Source of the DNA: Anthoceros angustus
Taxonomy: Eukaryota; Streptophyta; Anthocerotopsida; Anthocerotales; Anthocerotaceae
Reading direction: 5' to 3'
DNA: 64,000 nucleotides
Assembly: GCA_010909165.1 (NCBI GenBank)
Contig: VJWM01000205.1
Coordinates: 62,001-126,000, forward strand
This document shows positions 31,750 through 44,459 of this stretch, piece after piece. How positions within the stretch are numbered: the first letter of the stretch is position 1; each line of letters starts with the position of its first letter. The notes under the pieces are model-generated. The model made no database searches, had not been told where the DNA came from, and saw nothing but the letters and a program-made list of their open reading frames with translations. The position numbers were made by a program, and so were the translations under genes.

Positions 31750-34090
31750 CCCTAACGGCCCGGACCTCTTGCCGGTATTTGGGTTATCCCTCGGTTGTCG
31801 AAAGGACACAAGGTGCTGATTCATCATCGGTCGCCACATTAAAGGAGGCTTCTACCCCAATCGAGGATCCTGCTGCGTCCTCATCCTCTCCCGGTCACGT
31901 GTTACGGTATTCTCCGGATGCTTGCGCATTTCCTCCTGCAACATCTCGGTCACCTCCGGACTACGTCCGGTGGAAGCTAACGTCGCCGTCGAGGCACCGT
32001 TCCCTTCTCTCACATCTTGGAGAACTTCCTTGGGTAATCCCTCGGAGGCCCCGTCGCCTCCTTCATCGGTCGGATCCTCTGCTGGTATTTCCGTTTGATT
32101 GCCTTCCTCGGCGTCAGTGCGCTTCCTCGATCTTGTTCTTCTTCAATGGCGCCTTTCGTCGCTCCTTCCTTGACTACAGTAGACACCTCAAGATTTCCTC
32201 CTGCAACATCTCGGTCACCTCCCGGACTACGTCCGGTGGAACGTCGCCGTCGCGGAGGCACCGTTCCTTCTCCATCTGTCGGAGAACTTCCTTGGGTAAT
32301 CCCTCCGTGAGCTGCCGTCCAGCCCTCCTTCATCGGATCCTGCTGGTATTTCCGTTTGATTGCCTTCCTCGGCGTCAGTGGCCTTCCTCGATCTTGTTCT
32401 TCTTCAATGGCGCCTTTCTCGTCGCTCCTTCCTTGACTACAGTAGACACCTCAAGATTTCCACTCCCTTCCTTTCGACACCCCCCGTACCTTCTTGTTCT
32501 TTTCCATCTCGCGTACCTGGGAATCTCTTCCCACTCCATAGAGCATCTTGACTTGCCGTACGGTCTTAGGAGGTGGCGTTGGTGGTCGAGTTCTCCGCTT
32601 GGTGTGGCATATCGTCGTCCTTGTGAGGTTGGGACATAGCGTCTTGCTGTCATATGCCCGGCACCTTGCGATCGCCACCACGCTCGAAGTCCCCATTACC
32701 ACCTCGTTGGAGTGCGGACGCGTTGGAGTAATGGCGATTCCGCGGTTCCAGACCACGCGGCCGTCGGAGGATACGAAGGGCTCCCATGCGGTCTTTGCAT
32801 CGGTGGGGCTCGTTGTATTGAGACCTCCGGTTGGCGGATACATGGTTTTGGGATATCGCGGCCCGGAGGGCTTCACATGCGATAGGCCTCTTCCCATTGC
32901 TCCTCGGCCTCCTCCTCGTATTCGTAGTCCACTTGATGCAGGCCTTGAGGCGGTTGGACTTCGAATGGCCGTGTTCTTGGCACGGCACACGAGATGCGTT
33001 CGCCGTAGTCGGTGTTTTCCGCGCTCTCGGTCCTTAACTGGTTATCGCGGTCCTCTACTCTCTTTATCACTTTTCCGGTCCTCCGCACTGCTACCTCCTT
33101 TGAGGGAGTCGGGTCGGGGAGCTTCTCGGACGGTCTTGGTGTCACCACCTCCTTCTTACCACCTGCTTCTTTTTGGCGGGGCTTTCTTGCTCTTCTTCTT
33201 GCGGGATACTCTTCCTCGCTAGAGACCTCCGTCTCTTCTTGGACTGCTCCTCCTCCGAAGACACCTCGATTGGTCTTCCTCCTCCTCGAAGACTCTTCCT
33301 CCTCAGTCGAACCCCGTTTCTTCTTCTTCTTCTTGCCTCCTTGGATTTCTTTATCCTCGATGTAGCGATTCCTCGTAGTTTTCGGCCGCTCGACCGCCTT
33401 GCCACGTCCTTCTCGGCTAGCGGCGGGGCGTGCACAGCCATGGGTTTGGCTAGACCGGCGCGAACCACCGTCGCTTGCATCGTGGTATGGGTTGGATGCC
33501 GATCCTCGGGGCATAGAACCGCTCGATGTCTGAGCCCGGCTTCTCCTTCTTCCCTCGCTTGATTTTCCAACTTTGATAATACATACCCCTCACGGTGATC
33601 CTCGAAACCGTTCTAAGAAGGCATTTTCAAAGCTTCAAGCGAGGCGGGTGGGGCATTCTCCGGTGGTCGGTACTTTCTCCGATACCATTGGTTGTCCTCG
33701 GAGAACCCCTTGGAAAATTTGGATGAGGCGTCGACTCCCTCTCCGTTGAAGTTGGCTTTGGACATGAAGTCCTCCACAAAGGTCTCGCATCCGCTCCTTC
33801 TTCCCTCCGAATATGGAGTCGCTTGTTTGGTCGAGGTAGGGGCCATGGCTGCGCCATCGATGGGTTAGGCGTGGTCCTACCTTCTTCCGTTGGCGTCCCT
33901 TGTACCCGTACTCGTCTTGGTCCAATTCGACCACGTTCTCCTCCTCGATCGGTGCTCTCTCGTTGGGTTTGGCGTCTCTCCTCTCACGGCTCGGAGAGCG
34001 AGTGACCACGTCCGATCCTCGGCAGTTCACTCTTGACCGTCGCTCGACGCATTCACTTACCTTCTCTTCCTAAGGGCGCGCTGCGGCACC
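31750..34090 (-). pseudogene. Gag-like region, internal A
   Basis: On minus it starts near the PBS with an Arg/Ser/Glu-rich segment (SPSRERRDAKPNE; DQDEYGYKGRQRKKVG), then FVEDFMSKANFNGEGVDA and ENAPPASLEALKMPS, then a Lys/Glu-rich part and DYEYEEEAEEQWEEAYR. No CCHC zinc knuckle can be seen. Function as the capsid precursor is inferred from position. There is an internal repeat: the stretch with ATCTCGGTCACCTCC occurs at about 31945 and 32205 (about 260 bases apart), so part of this region is duplicated. Confidence 0.6.
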
Positions 34091-34099
34091 AGACCGATT

Positions 34100-34118
34100 T
34101 CATTCCCGAACGCCAAAA
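34100..34118 (-). other. Primer-binding site, internal A
   Basis: Directly after the LTR end CCGCCACA on minus comes TTTTGGCG...TTCGGGAATG. This copy lacks the CTGCC bases seen in the other two copies, so it is damaged. Confidence 0.7.
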
Positions 34119-35102
34119 TGTGGCGGACTTTCTTGATGGCGGTAGCGCACAATCCGTGTCGTTGTAGGAAGAAGTCCGTTCCCAAAGGGAATGATAGGCC
34201 CGTTTACGCGTTTGGTGATTCTTACCGTCCTTAGCGCTCGTTCGGTCTCAACACACATACTCCTAACTACTCACAGCGTTCCGTCTGAGGCCGGTATGGC
34301 CAAGCGTTTAGGACCCGTTCGCGTCCGTATCGTTCACATACATCCCCCTCGCATCGATCCTTTCCTCTCTCCTCTCACGCTACACTCTTGATCTTAGAAA
34401 AACGGGTTCTGATCCGGACCTCCTCTCGTTCAGCGGGCCTCTCCGTCCGGGCTCTACACCCTCCGGAGTTCCTCCGGCTCACGCGCGTTCGGTCAGTTCG
34501 GTGTCGGACGCGGCTCGGGGCAACACGGGTCACGATCACCCTTCCTGCACACACCACAGCGTTAAGTCCGTCACGGGACCTTGATCAATCTCCCGGGGTG
34601 CCGTGCACCTTTCGGTGACTCGGGACTCACGTTAGCAAGAAGACTCACAAAGGTGCAGAGCGGCATCAACACCAAGAGAAAGATGCTTTACTAGGCGGCC
34701 TCGGCCCTCTTATCTGCGCCCAAGGCGGCGTCTTTATTACACCCCTATTGCGTGATAGCGGTATACCCTAATCGCCGCCTACCCTATTTTCCCCTATCTC
34801 CTTGTGGTGGGAAGGTCCACAGGCCCCGCCGGAATGGGTGGTCAATCCCCGTCACAGCGGTTGTGGTGCACCCAATCGGATGATCCGTGAGGCGGGCCCT
34901 CCTCTCCCGGAATCACAGCCGGGTTGGGCTCTGGCGGTCGACAACGCCGTTACCACGCGTCATCCTCCCTGGCCTCCACAGGTCCTTGCGGTGGGGCCAC
35001 CCTATCTGCTCCCCTAAGCGTAAGTCGAAGGGGCTCCTCCTTCTTGCCGATCCGGTCCTCGAGGTCTGTCTCGACTCACGAACTTGAGTCCTTATTTCAC
35101 AG

Positions 35103-35243
35103 GTCCGGCTAGGTCCGACCTTGTCTGGGGTCCGGACCTCGGGGTCGGTTGTCCGGACTTGAGTCGGACTTATTGGTCCGGACTTGGTCGGACTTATTCG
35201 GTCCGGACTTGATCCGGCCTCCCTCAGGTCCGGACAAAGTCCG
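35103..35243 (-). repeat. GTCCGGAC palindromic repeat block, LTR2
   Basis: Units such as GTCCGGACTTGAGTC and GGTCCGGACTTGGTC recur, as in the other LTRs, with unit order and number differing between copies. Confidence 0.85.
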
Positions 35244-35269
35244 GACTCACGCCCACCGGGTTTCCTCCC

Positions 35270-38200
35270 TCACGGGACTCCTCCGTGGCTCTCCTCGAAG
35301 TCCTCCTTCCCGATCGCCCGGTGACTCCCGTTGGCCCCTCCTTCCATGGTGAGGTGCGGGGTGCTTACCTCGATCGCATCCGCTCCCTCGTTCGCTCCTC
35401 CTTGCTCCTCTCCGCGCTCCGTCATCTCCAAGCAGGGCCACTAGGGTCCTGTCTTTGTCCCGTGGCCTTCATCTCCTTGAGGCCTTCAGTCCGTCCGTTT
35501 GCGGCCGTCGAGGCTTCTCGCCGGGGGCTCGGTGGTAATAGGCAAAGTCAGATCGACTTGTTGGTGCCTCTTCCACGTGTGCGGGCACCGATACTCCTCC
35601 GCCATAAGTGTTAGGAGGCGTCTTTGCCCGGCTTGTTGGGCCACCTCTCTGCCCAGTTGTGTGGGCCGGGTATCGCGAGGCTACAAGGCGGCCTCGGTCA
35701 CCTCCTGCAGTGCATGTTGCTCACTGCTCCGGCTCCGTCGTTTCCTCCATTGCCCGGCTTACCGCCGCCGCGCGGCGTTCCCTTCCGCCTTTCTCGGTGG
35801 ACGGCGGCTTCTTTTACCTTCCGGTGCTCGCGCTCCTCCGTTCATTACGGCCTTTAGCTCGCGGCTCCTCTCCAGGCGGTCGGATACCTCGTCCGACTCG
35901 GACTTCCTCCGGCTCATACAGCAGCAGCGTCCAACTCCTTGGATAGTCGCCGATTTTCCTCCGTCTTGACGGGCTGGGCACTCTGCGTTCGTGGATTCTC
36001 TCGTTGAGAATCACTGCTGCTCAAGCGCATCTTGGGTTGTAGCTCCAGCGTGTCCTTCATCCTCCATCTGCTGCGCCTCTCCTCTACTTCCCTGTGCTCG
36101 GAGATCTCTATCTCCCAGTCGGCCTCCATCTCCTCCTGGCCTTGCTCCATAGCCTTTGTGCGGCCTTGAGTTAGCCTCGGTCTGTGACTCTCTCCACGGT
36201 TCGATCACGTCTGTAGTGATCCGGTCGCTCTCTTGGCTCCTTCGCCGCCTTTACAGGCCTCGCCCTTGGCCCCCCACTCTGGCCGGGCCTCCGGTCCGAG
36301 CTCTCTGCTTGTGCCGGGCCTCTTAGCCTCTGCTGCGCTTCCCCTCACTTTGCAAGGTCCTCCGCGCTTGGCCTCCCAGGCTTGCTTTTATTCGCCTGGT
36401 GAAGAACCTTAACCAGTCTGTGAACCGCCGGGCCTCGCTCCGCCACCGGCGTTCCCTTCCTCGATCCGGCGAGGACTCCGCCTTTCCTTTGCCCCTCGGC
36501 CGCCTTCACTTGCTCTTGGGTTCCACCATCCTCCTCGGGTGGCCTCCACTTCACAGGTCTTCTCTACCACGAGACCCCAAAGCATTCCGTCCATGGCAGG
36601 ACTTCGCCGTGTTTCTTCCACGGCGAGTGAGGCCCCACAAAGTCCGTAGTGGGAGCCGGCATTTCTCGATCCAGGACCTCCATCCCTTGATCCGGAGTAA
36701 GTCGGGTTCTCGGACCTAATCGGGACCCTCGGGTCACAGTGGTGGTCAGTCTCACCCTCTTTGGCCCTCTTGGCCTCTAACTCCTTTGTGCCCTCTTTCT
36801 CACAGGGCTCGGAGGAGGTGAGGGGTCAGGAGCAAGCTCTTTTGCCCCTTCACAGCCGGGGCAGGACCCGGCTCGAGGTGGGGCTGCGCGGTGACCTCCT
36901 GCTCCTTGGGCCACGTCCTTCTGCCCTCCTTACGCCTCTTGACCTCTTGCCACTCAGGTGGCGGGGTAAGTCACACCTCGAGGTCTTTGCGTTGGTAAGC
37001 GGCACCGTCTTCGCCTCTTGGCTCCCGGGAGTTCGTCGGGGCTCGGCCGTCGTGGTTGTTGGCATTGTTGCAGCCGGTGCGGGCCAGCGCCCTCGGCATC
37101 GGCTCCCTCCTGTCTGCTCGGAGGGCACCAAAAGGAGGAAGGGAATCGCCTCCCAAACTTCCACAGGTGGTGAGGGGTTCGCTCAGACGTATGGAGTCAG
37201 GAATCCTCGATCGTCCTCCTCCGAGTCCGCTTGGTCTTGAAGGGCGACCCCCACCTCAGGCGCCCTTGCACGCTCTACTTGGCGGGGCCTCCGGCCCCGC
37301 CGGGCGCCCTCAAGCTCTCCTCCTTGAGCTCGAAATGTCCCCATACATGAATCGGTATGGGGTCGCCGATGGCGAGGCTTCTCGCTCCTTAGCTTGCGTG
37401 CCTCTGGCGGGCAGGCGAAGATAATCCTTCCCAGTCCGCTCTCTTCCCATTGGGCGCATGCGAGAATACCAGCGAGTTATCACCAAGGTGATCCACCTTG
37501 GTGGCGAGTTCAATGGACAATGATCCGGGCTACCGCCCTTACTCATCGGCGGATCGGATATCAACCATCCGTTGGTTGTCCATTGCGTTCGAGCCTCGGC
37601 CGCGGCGTGGTGGCCCTATCTTCCTTCGCCCTCCTTACGCCTCTTGACCTCTTGCCACTCCGTGGGCGGGGTAAGTCGGCACCTCGAGGTCTTTGCGTTG
37701 GTAAGCGGCACCGTCTTCCGCCTCTTGGCTCCCCGAGTTCGTCGGGGCTCGGCGGCCGTCGTGGTTGTTGGCATTGTTGCAGCCGGTGCGGGCCAGCGCC
37801 CTCGGCATCGGCTCCCTCTGTGTCGGAGGGCACCAAAAGGAGGAAGGGAATCGCCTCCCAAACTTCCACAGGTGGTGAGGGGTTCGCTCAGACGTATGGA
37901 GTCAGGAATCCTCGATCGTCCTCCTCCGAGTCGCTTGGTCTTGAAGGGCGACCCCCACCTTGCACGCTCTACTTGGCGGGGCCTCCGGCCTCCGGGCGCC
38001 GCTCAAGCTCTCCTCCTTGGGCTCGAAATGTCCCCATACATGAATCGGTATGGGGTCGATGGCGAGGCTTCTCGCTCCTTAGCTTGCGTGCCTCTGGCCC
38101 AGGCAGGCGAAGATAATCCTTCCCAGTCCGCTCTCTTCCCCGGGCGCATGCGAGAATACCAGGTTATCACCAAGGTGATCCACCTTGGTGGCGAGTTCAA

Positions 38201-40360
38201 TGGACAATGATCCGGGCTACCGCCCTTACTCGGTATCCGGCGGATCGGATATCAACCATCCGTTGGTTGTCCATTGCGTTCGAGCCTCGGCGCCGCGTGC
38301 TGGCCCTATCTTCCCCGCCGCCTTAAGGGGCTCGGCACCACGCCCCTTCTTCCTCCTTGGGCGGTTGTAGGCCATCCTCGGGACCTCAAGGTCCATCGCC
38401 GCCTCGTCCTCCGGAGGTTCTTGGATCGGACCTCCTTGTTGATCCACTCCCGGACAAACTGGAACACGTCCGGATGCCACTCCCGCAATTCCCACTTCCT
38501 CCGGCCGGGCCGAAGTCCGGATAGCGGGTCACAATGTTGCGCTCCACGGTCCATGGCTCCCAGACTTCCGTCGGCTTTTGGGTGCCATTGCTTTCTCCTC
38601 CTCTTGTTCTTTGTCTGCTGGCGAGTCGGCACGATGTTCCTCCGCCGCGCGTTGTTGCTCCAACCAGATGCGCCGCGCTCTGTGGCGCCCAAAAGATGGC
38701 GCCGAGCCGGATTGCGGGCGCAAGGGGTATGAGGATGCGGAGGCTGCGTGAGACCTCCCTCCTTGGCGCTTGTGGAAATGCTGGCGGAAGGCGCCTCTTC
38801 GTTGTCCATGGCGGTAGCAGGACCGTGTTTCTTCCACGGCCGCAGTGAGGCCCCACAAAGTCCGTAGTGGGGCCGGCATTTCTCGATCCGAGGACCTCCA
38901 TCCCTTGATCCGAGTAAGTCGGGGGGTTCTCGGACCTAATCGGGACCCTCGGGTCACAGTGGTGGTCGAGTCTCACCCTCTTTGGCCCTCTTGGCCTCTA
39001 ACTCCTTTGTGCCCTCTTTCTCACAGGGCTCGGAGGAGGTGAGGGGTCGGGAGCAAGCTCTTTTGCCCCTTCACAGCCGGGGCAGGGGCCGGCTCGAGGT
39101 GGGGCTGCGCGGTGACCTCCTGCTCCTTGGGCCACGTCCTTCTGCCCTCCTTACCTCTTGACCTCTTGCCACTCCGTGGGCGGGGTAAAGGCACCTTCGA
39201 GGTCTTTGCGTTGGTAAGCGGCACCGTCTTCGCCTCTTGCTCCCTGAGTTCGTCGGGGCTCGGCCGTCGGGTCGTTGTTTTGTTGTTACTGCCGGTGCGG
39301 GCCGCCAGCCTCCGGCATCGGCTCCCTCCTGCTGCTCGGAGGGCACCAAAAGGAGGAAGGGAATCGCCTCCCAAACTTCACAGGTGGTGAGGGGTTCGCT
39401 CAGGGCGTATGGAGTCGGAATCCTCGATCGTCCTCCTCCCAGTCCGCTTGGTCTTGAAGGGCGACCCCCACCTCAGGCGCCCTTGCACGCTCTACTTACA
39501 GCGGGGCCTCCGGCCCCGGGCGCCGCTCAAGCTCTCCTCCTTGAGCTCGAAATGTCCCCATACATGAATCGGTATGGGGTCGCCGATGGCGAGGCTTCTC
39601 GCTCCTTAGCTTGCGTGCCTCACGGAGCAGGCGAAGATAATCCTTCCCAGTCCGCTCTCTTCCCCTTGGGCGCATGCGAGAATACCAGCGGTTATCACCA
39701 AGGTGATCCACCTTGGTGGCGAGTTCAATGGACAATGATCCGGGCTACCGCCCTTACTCGTCGGCGGATCGGATATCAACCATCCGTTGGTTGTCCGTTC
39801 GAGCCTCGGCATCGCTGTGGGCGGCCCTATCTTCCCCTTAAGGGGCTCGGCACCACGCCCCTTCTTCCTCCTTGGGCGGTTGTAGGCCATCCTCGGGACC
39901 TCAAGGTCCATCGCCTCGGGTCCTCCGGAGGTTCTTGGATCGGACCTCCTTGTTGATCGGCAGACCCGGTTTGGAACACGTCGGATGCCACTCTGCAATT
40001 TTGCTTCCTCCGGCCGGGCCGAAGTCCGGATAGCGGGTCACAATGTTGCGCTCCACGAGGTCCATGGCTCCCAGACTTCCGTCGGCTTTTGGGTGCCATT
40101 GCTTTCTCCTCCTTGTTCTTGTAGGCTGTGGCGAGTCGGGCGCGATGTTCCTCGCCGCGCGTTGTTGCTCCCCAGCGGTGCGCGCGCTCTGGGCGCGCCC
40201 AAAAGATAGCGCCGAGCCGGATTGCGGGCGCAAGGCTGTGAGGATTCGGAGGCTGCGCGGCGACCTCCCTCCTTGGCGCGCTTGTGGAAGTAACTGGGCG
40301 GAAGGCGCCTCTTGTCCGTAGCGCGAGTGCATGGCTTACTCGACCCTCGCCCACTCGGCG
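35270..40360 (-). pseudogene. LTR-encoded (U3) protein relic, LTR2 copy with duplications
   Basis: One frame (38386-38976) keeps the conserved start best: TEVWEPWTVERNIVTRYPDF. It follows an open stretch with EMPAPTTDF-like sequence left by the duplication. Segments NKEVRSKNLR and RSRGWPTTAQ (a shifted EVPRMAYNRP) recur at about 37900-38430 and 39690-39930. The two internal duplications give repeated domains. Confidence 0.5.
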
Positions 40361-41196
40361 CCCGCGCGGCCGCGGGCGTGAATACTGCCTGCCTCGGCAA
40401 GGTTCAGTCTGACCTCTGCATGCCCGACCTCCACTCGGGGCCGTCCGTGGCGCCGCCTCGTCTGTCCTCACGCCTCGCTCCTAGGTTACTTTCCAGGCGT
40501 ACTTATCCTATTTTGACACAGGGGTGGGTTCGGACTTATCCGTTACTCGGCGTAGTCGGAGCTTGCCATAGTGGTCTGGGGTCCGTTGTTCACTCCAGTC
40601 GGAGTATACTCGAGCCTCGTCGCGCTACCCCAATTTATTCCTCCTTTTCGCCTTATTTATCCTTCAATCCTAAAAAGCGAAACCCTACTTATTTCTTAAC
40701 TCCCGAAGTGCATAGCCCACATACTCCCTTCTCATCATTGGCGTCTCGCCAACACTAAGCATGATACTTCTTCACCGCCACCCGTTTGAGTGGGCAGCGA
40801 CTCTCCATCTAGGCGCCGTGGTGGGCCGGACCCGTTGTCATATACTTGCACCACTTGATGCGGACCCATCCATCTCGGTGAAGTTTGCACGGAAAATGCA
40901 TGTGACGACTATCATAAAGGAGGGCGGGTCCCTTCCTTTACATACTCACGATTCGCGATCGGCGATCGTGCCAAATCTTTGGTTTTGCATCTTGTGAGCT
41001 TCTTCCACATCCTCTGTGTCTTTTCAAAAGTCGCTCGGTGGCTTTCCTCTTCTCGGTCTCCTTCCATCATTACTCGAAAAGTGGGCACTTCAAACTCTCG
41101 GCATTACGGGAGTGTCAGTAGGTCAAGTAAGGGTCCGTTGTGTGGTCACCTTCTCTGCTGTCGGGCCCGCAGTCACGGATGGCGACTTGGTATCGA

Positions 41197-41790
41197 TCAT
41201 GGGCGTAGTTCAGAGTTTATTCGAGATCCTGCGGATGAGCCCATTTGTCTTCTCTGTCGACCCATTGGCCTTAGGATTGTAGGGTGCCGTCTTGCGATGA
41301 TTGATGCGAAATACTCCGTCATGGCGGCCACCACATCATTAAGGAAATGGGTTCCCCTATCACTTACCAAGCTGCGGACATCCGTCGGGGTTATGATGTT
41401 CTCGTCGAATTTGGCCACGGTATTTGCGAGTCCGTTCTTGTCGCCGCCTCTACCCACAGTGCGATGGTCGTTGCCACGGGATGTATCTCCTTTGTGTGTG
41501 TCTTGTCGTGGTATATGGGTCCAACAAAGTCAATACCCACTTTTGAAGGTGCGGTGCCAATATCGGTACTAGCGGCCAGTGTCGTCGGGGTTGGCTTTCC
41601 GATCCGTGACAAGCATCACACTTCTTCCTAAGCGGTGGGTGTCCCCATACATTGTTGGCCACGGTATCCGCTTCAAAATCTTTTGGTGGTGACTGTCTTG
41701 CGTAGTGTCCTCCCCAATCCTTCGTGCATTCCCAGCCGCTCCTGTCTCTGCAGTACCTTCGTTCTACTCCGTCGGCCCTAATTTGAACAC
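41197..41790 (-). pseudogene. Ty3/gypsy integrase, internal B
   Basis: Zinc-finger half NNVWGHPPLRKKCDACHG, then MPLVPILAP-like sequence, KVGIDFVGPI, and SLVSDRGTHFLNDVVAAMTE, in two or three frames. Same signatures as in internal A. Confidence 0.8.
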
Positions 41791-42480
41791 ACACCGTTGT
41801 ACATTACGAAGGGTCGAGCATAGTGCGAATGCCTCCCTCATCCACGAGTCGATTTTGGAAGCTCCATTCCCCAGTACCGCTCTATTTCTTCGTGGGTCGG
41901 ACGGCGGACCCTCCCTTCTCACGCTAAGTGCCGGTTCTCGTAGCTTGGGGTTCGGTCTGGGCTCCTCGGTTGTACTTCTGCGGCAACCAATGTCTCATCC
42001 AGGAGCATCTTCACGATCTCTCAACACCTGCTCTGACGTGGAAATCGCATTTTGGTCTTGCCTCCCTTGTCTTGTTTCCACTTGACGTGAACTCCTGCGG
42101 CAACAATATCCACCTTGCTATCCGTCCGGACAGTCCGTCTTATTCACCGGATGCTTGACGCAAAGTGGTCTACATAGAACACAAACTCCTTTGGGTAGTA
42201 GGTAGTGTCGAATTTCTTGACATATACCATACCCGGTGCTTGGCGCTAGTTGTGTATTTTCGTTCGCGTGGTGGTCGTCCGCGTAGTATCGGGATAATCC
42301 CCCGCTTGTCGCCGGCTCGGCACTACTCCGATAGCAAAGCGGACACATCTACATACACATGAAATTTCTGCTCGATCCGGTCCTCTTAGGCAGTGCGCTT
42401 ACCAAGGTGTTACGTAAATCCGAAGGCCTCCTCTCTCACGTGACGGTCCAAACCTCCTCCTTCCGATGGTTACATCAACT
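41791..42480 (-). pseudogene. RNase H and connection region, internal B
   Basis: Counterpart of 29510-30260 by position and nucleotide similarity. The catalytic acids cannot be placed because of frame breaks. Confidence 0.4.
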
Positions 42481-42489
42481 TAGCCGCCC

Positions 42490-43330
42490 TTAGTCCTTAA
42501 TAAACCGGTAGTATCCCACCATTCCGAAACCTCTCGGCTCCTTTAGGTTCGTTGGAGGCGGATGACCGGACCTTGTCTGGTCCACCTCGATTCAGCGGAC
42601 ACGATGTCGACAAGATTCCCTCCGTCATTCCAAAGTAGCATTTCTCGGGTGTAGGCTCAATTGAGTCTCGGCGCTCAAGCACCTTCTTAGATGTCCCAAG
42701 GTGTTTGTCCTGCTCCCCATGCACACAAAATCATCCGAATATCTCCATGAAGTCCCTCGAAGTCACGGAAGGCGTTGGTCACCATACGCATGAGCGACCA
42801 CAGCGCTCGGTCATCCCAAAGGCACTTCTCTTGTAGGCAAGCGTACCCCACTCCGTAGTGAAGGTCGTCTTGTCCCGGTCAAACTCCCTTAGGTGCAATT
42901 GGTTATATCCGGAGTAGCCATCCGAGGAAGGAGTAAGTAGTCCGTCCACCACCTTGTCCAAAATGTCGTCTCAATGGCATCGGAAGTGGTCCTTCTCCGT
43001 TCGTTGAGCTTCCTCAATCTTGGCATACCGAATTTGTCTGGTGTTTCTTGGGAACCACCACAATCGGTAGCGACCCACTCGGTGATGGGGAAAATGATGT
43101 CTGCCTCCGGTACTTATCAAGGACCTCCTTCACCTTGATCGAATACTTGGGGTTGAGCTTGTATTGTCGGATTCGGTGGCACCGCTCGGCTTCAAATCGA
43201 TCTTATGCTCTCCACTTCTTGAATGCCCTTCATGTCCGTGACCTTGAAGGCGAACACCTCATAAAACTCCCCAGTGCTTTAGTCCTTCCTTGGTCCGGAG
43301 GCATGCCTTTCTTAAACTTGAGAATTTGCT
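42490..43330 (-). pseudogene. Ty3/gypsy reverse transcriptase, internal B
   Basis: Minus frames give DGYSGYNQLHLREFDRDKTT, FTTEWGTLAYKRSAFGMTE, then HGEQDKHLG, KKVLERRDSIEPTPEKCYFG and PDKVRSSASNEPKGAERFR. This is the RT palm followed by the thumb region typical of Ty3/gypsy. The strand after the catalytic DD reads through in this copy, but the DD itself is at a frame break. Confidence 0.9.
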
Positions 43331-43869
43331 GGCGGACCTCCACTTCTTCCACGTCGTCCGGGTTCACCGTCTCCGTTCCGTGCCTCGCTGCGTCCAAACC
43401 CCTCGTCCTCCTCTCGGGGATCGTCCTCTCGCATCCCCATTCTCTGAGCTCGTCGGAGGTGAATCGTGTTACTCCTTGATGTCCGCTTTTCCTTGGTCCG
43501 ACTCTTGTTGTCTCCCCCTTGTCTTTGGTCAGGCCTCCTCTTCACTTCCTTCCTCCGGCCCGTTGTGGCGTTTACTCAAAACAATCAATCACTTCGCCAA
43601 AGGCATCCCGCGGTAGTCCATCTCCTCCTCGGACGGCGGATCTTGGCGAAAGTCGCCTCCTCGGAACTATCTTGTTCGTCGCGGTGGAGTCCTCCGAGGT
43701 ATACCCTTCGGTAGTGCTCACAGTTTCCCACAATAGGTGTCCTTGCTCCGGTGATAGCAACCCTCCCTTCGCACCTTAGGGTCCCGTCCACCTTGAAGTG
43801 AATCTCCTTCCTTCCAAAGTGTAGCTTTGCAGGCCAACCCCCATGGCGCCACAACACCTCATACCCTAA

Positions 43870-44140
43870 TGGTCCGGCGGTTTGATCACAACAAAATCCG
43901 GTTTGTAGGGTGCGCTATGGTGGCCAAGACTCGGTTAACTCCCGGATCTCTTCTTGACATATACGCCATTCTCGAGTCTTCGTTGAGGTTGAAGGATGTG
44001 AAGCCCAATTTTCGTGCCGTGGCTTGGTGATGAGGTTGACTCGGACCCGTGTCCAACGGTACATCCTTGATGATACATCCAATCTCCACTTGTACCACTG
44101 GCCCCAGGTCGTATGGGACACCACCCTCACTTCCTGCTAC
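43870..44140 (-). pseudogene. Retroviral-type aspartic protease relic, internal B
   Basis: IGCIIKDVPLDTG contains the DTG catalytic triplet. The adjacent frame continues RVNLITKP and the first frame resumes ARKLGFTSFNLNEDSRM. This is the usual shape of plant gypsy proteases, which cut the polyprotein. One small indel follows DTG. Confidence 0.75.
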
Positions 44141-44459
44141 CCTTCACGGCTTTGGTGCTCCGGCTGGGTTTCCCTAACACCCGGCGGACCTCTTGTCGGT
44201 ATTTGGGTTATCCCTCGGACACGGTGTCATCATCATCGGTCGCCACATTAAAGGCGAGGCTTCTACCCCAATCGAGGATCCTGCTGCGTCCTCATCCTCT
44301 CCCGGTCACCCGTGTTACGGTATTCTCCGGATGCTTGCGCATTTCCTCCTGCAACATCTCGGTCACCTCCGGACTACGTCCGGTGGAAGCTAACGTCGCC
44401 GTGAGGCCGTTCCCTTCTCCTCACATCGGAGAACTTCCTTGGGTAATCCCTCGGCGGGC

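Larger units (their letters stand above)
26999..34118 (-). mobile_element. Internal region A of the Ty3/gypsy array
   Basis: On the minus strand, from the PBS at 34118 leftwards: gag-like region, protease, reverse transcriptase, RNase H, integrase (twice because of the 1.3-kb duplication), polypurine tract. It is 7.1 kb against 5.5 kb for internal B. The duplication accounts for most of the difference. Confidence 0.85.
34119..40721 (-). mobile_element. LTR2 (6603 bp, internally expanded)
   Basis: Termini TGTGGCGGACTTTCTTG and GTGCATAGCCCACA match the other LTRs. It is about 2.3 kb longer than LTR1 and LTR4. Around 37620 the sequence jumps back about 0.7 kb (the CCCTCCTTACGCCTCTTGACC stretch recurs at 36925 and 37630). 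Around 38798 it jumps back to the TCCATGGC stretch first seen at 36590. Thus two nested tandem duplications sit within the LTR coding region. Confidence 0.85.

Noticed and set aside
31623-32639. Long plus-strand open frame of 338 codons within internal A
   Set aside because: It is antisense to the gag/protease region. The peptide is low-complexity (Ser/Arg/Pro) and comes from the complement of a GC-biased coding strand.
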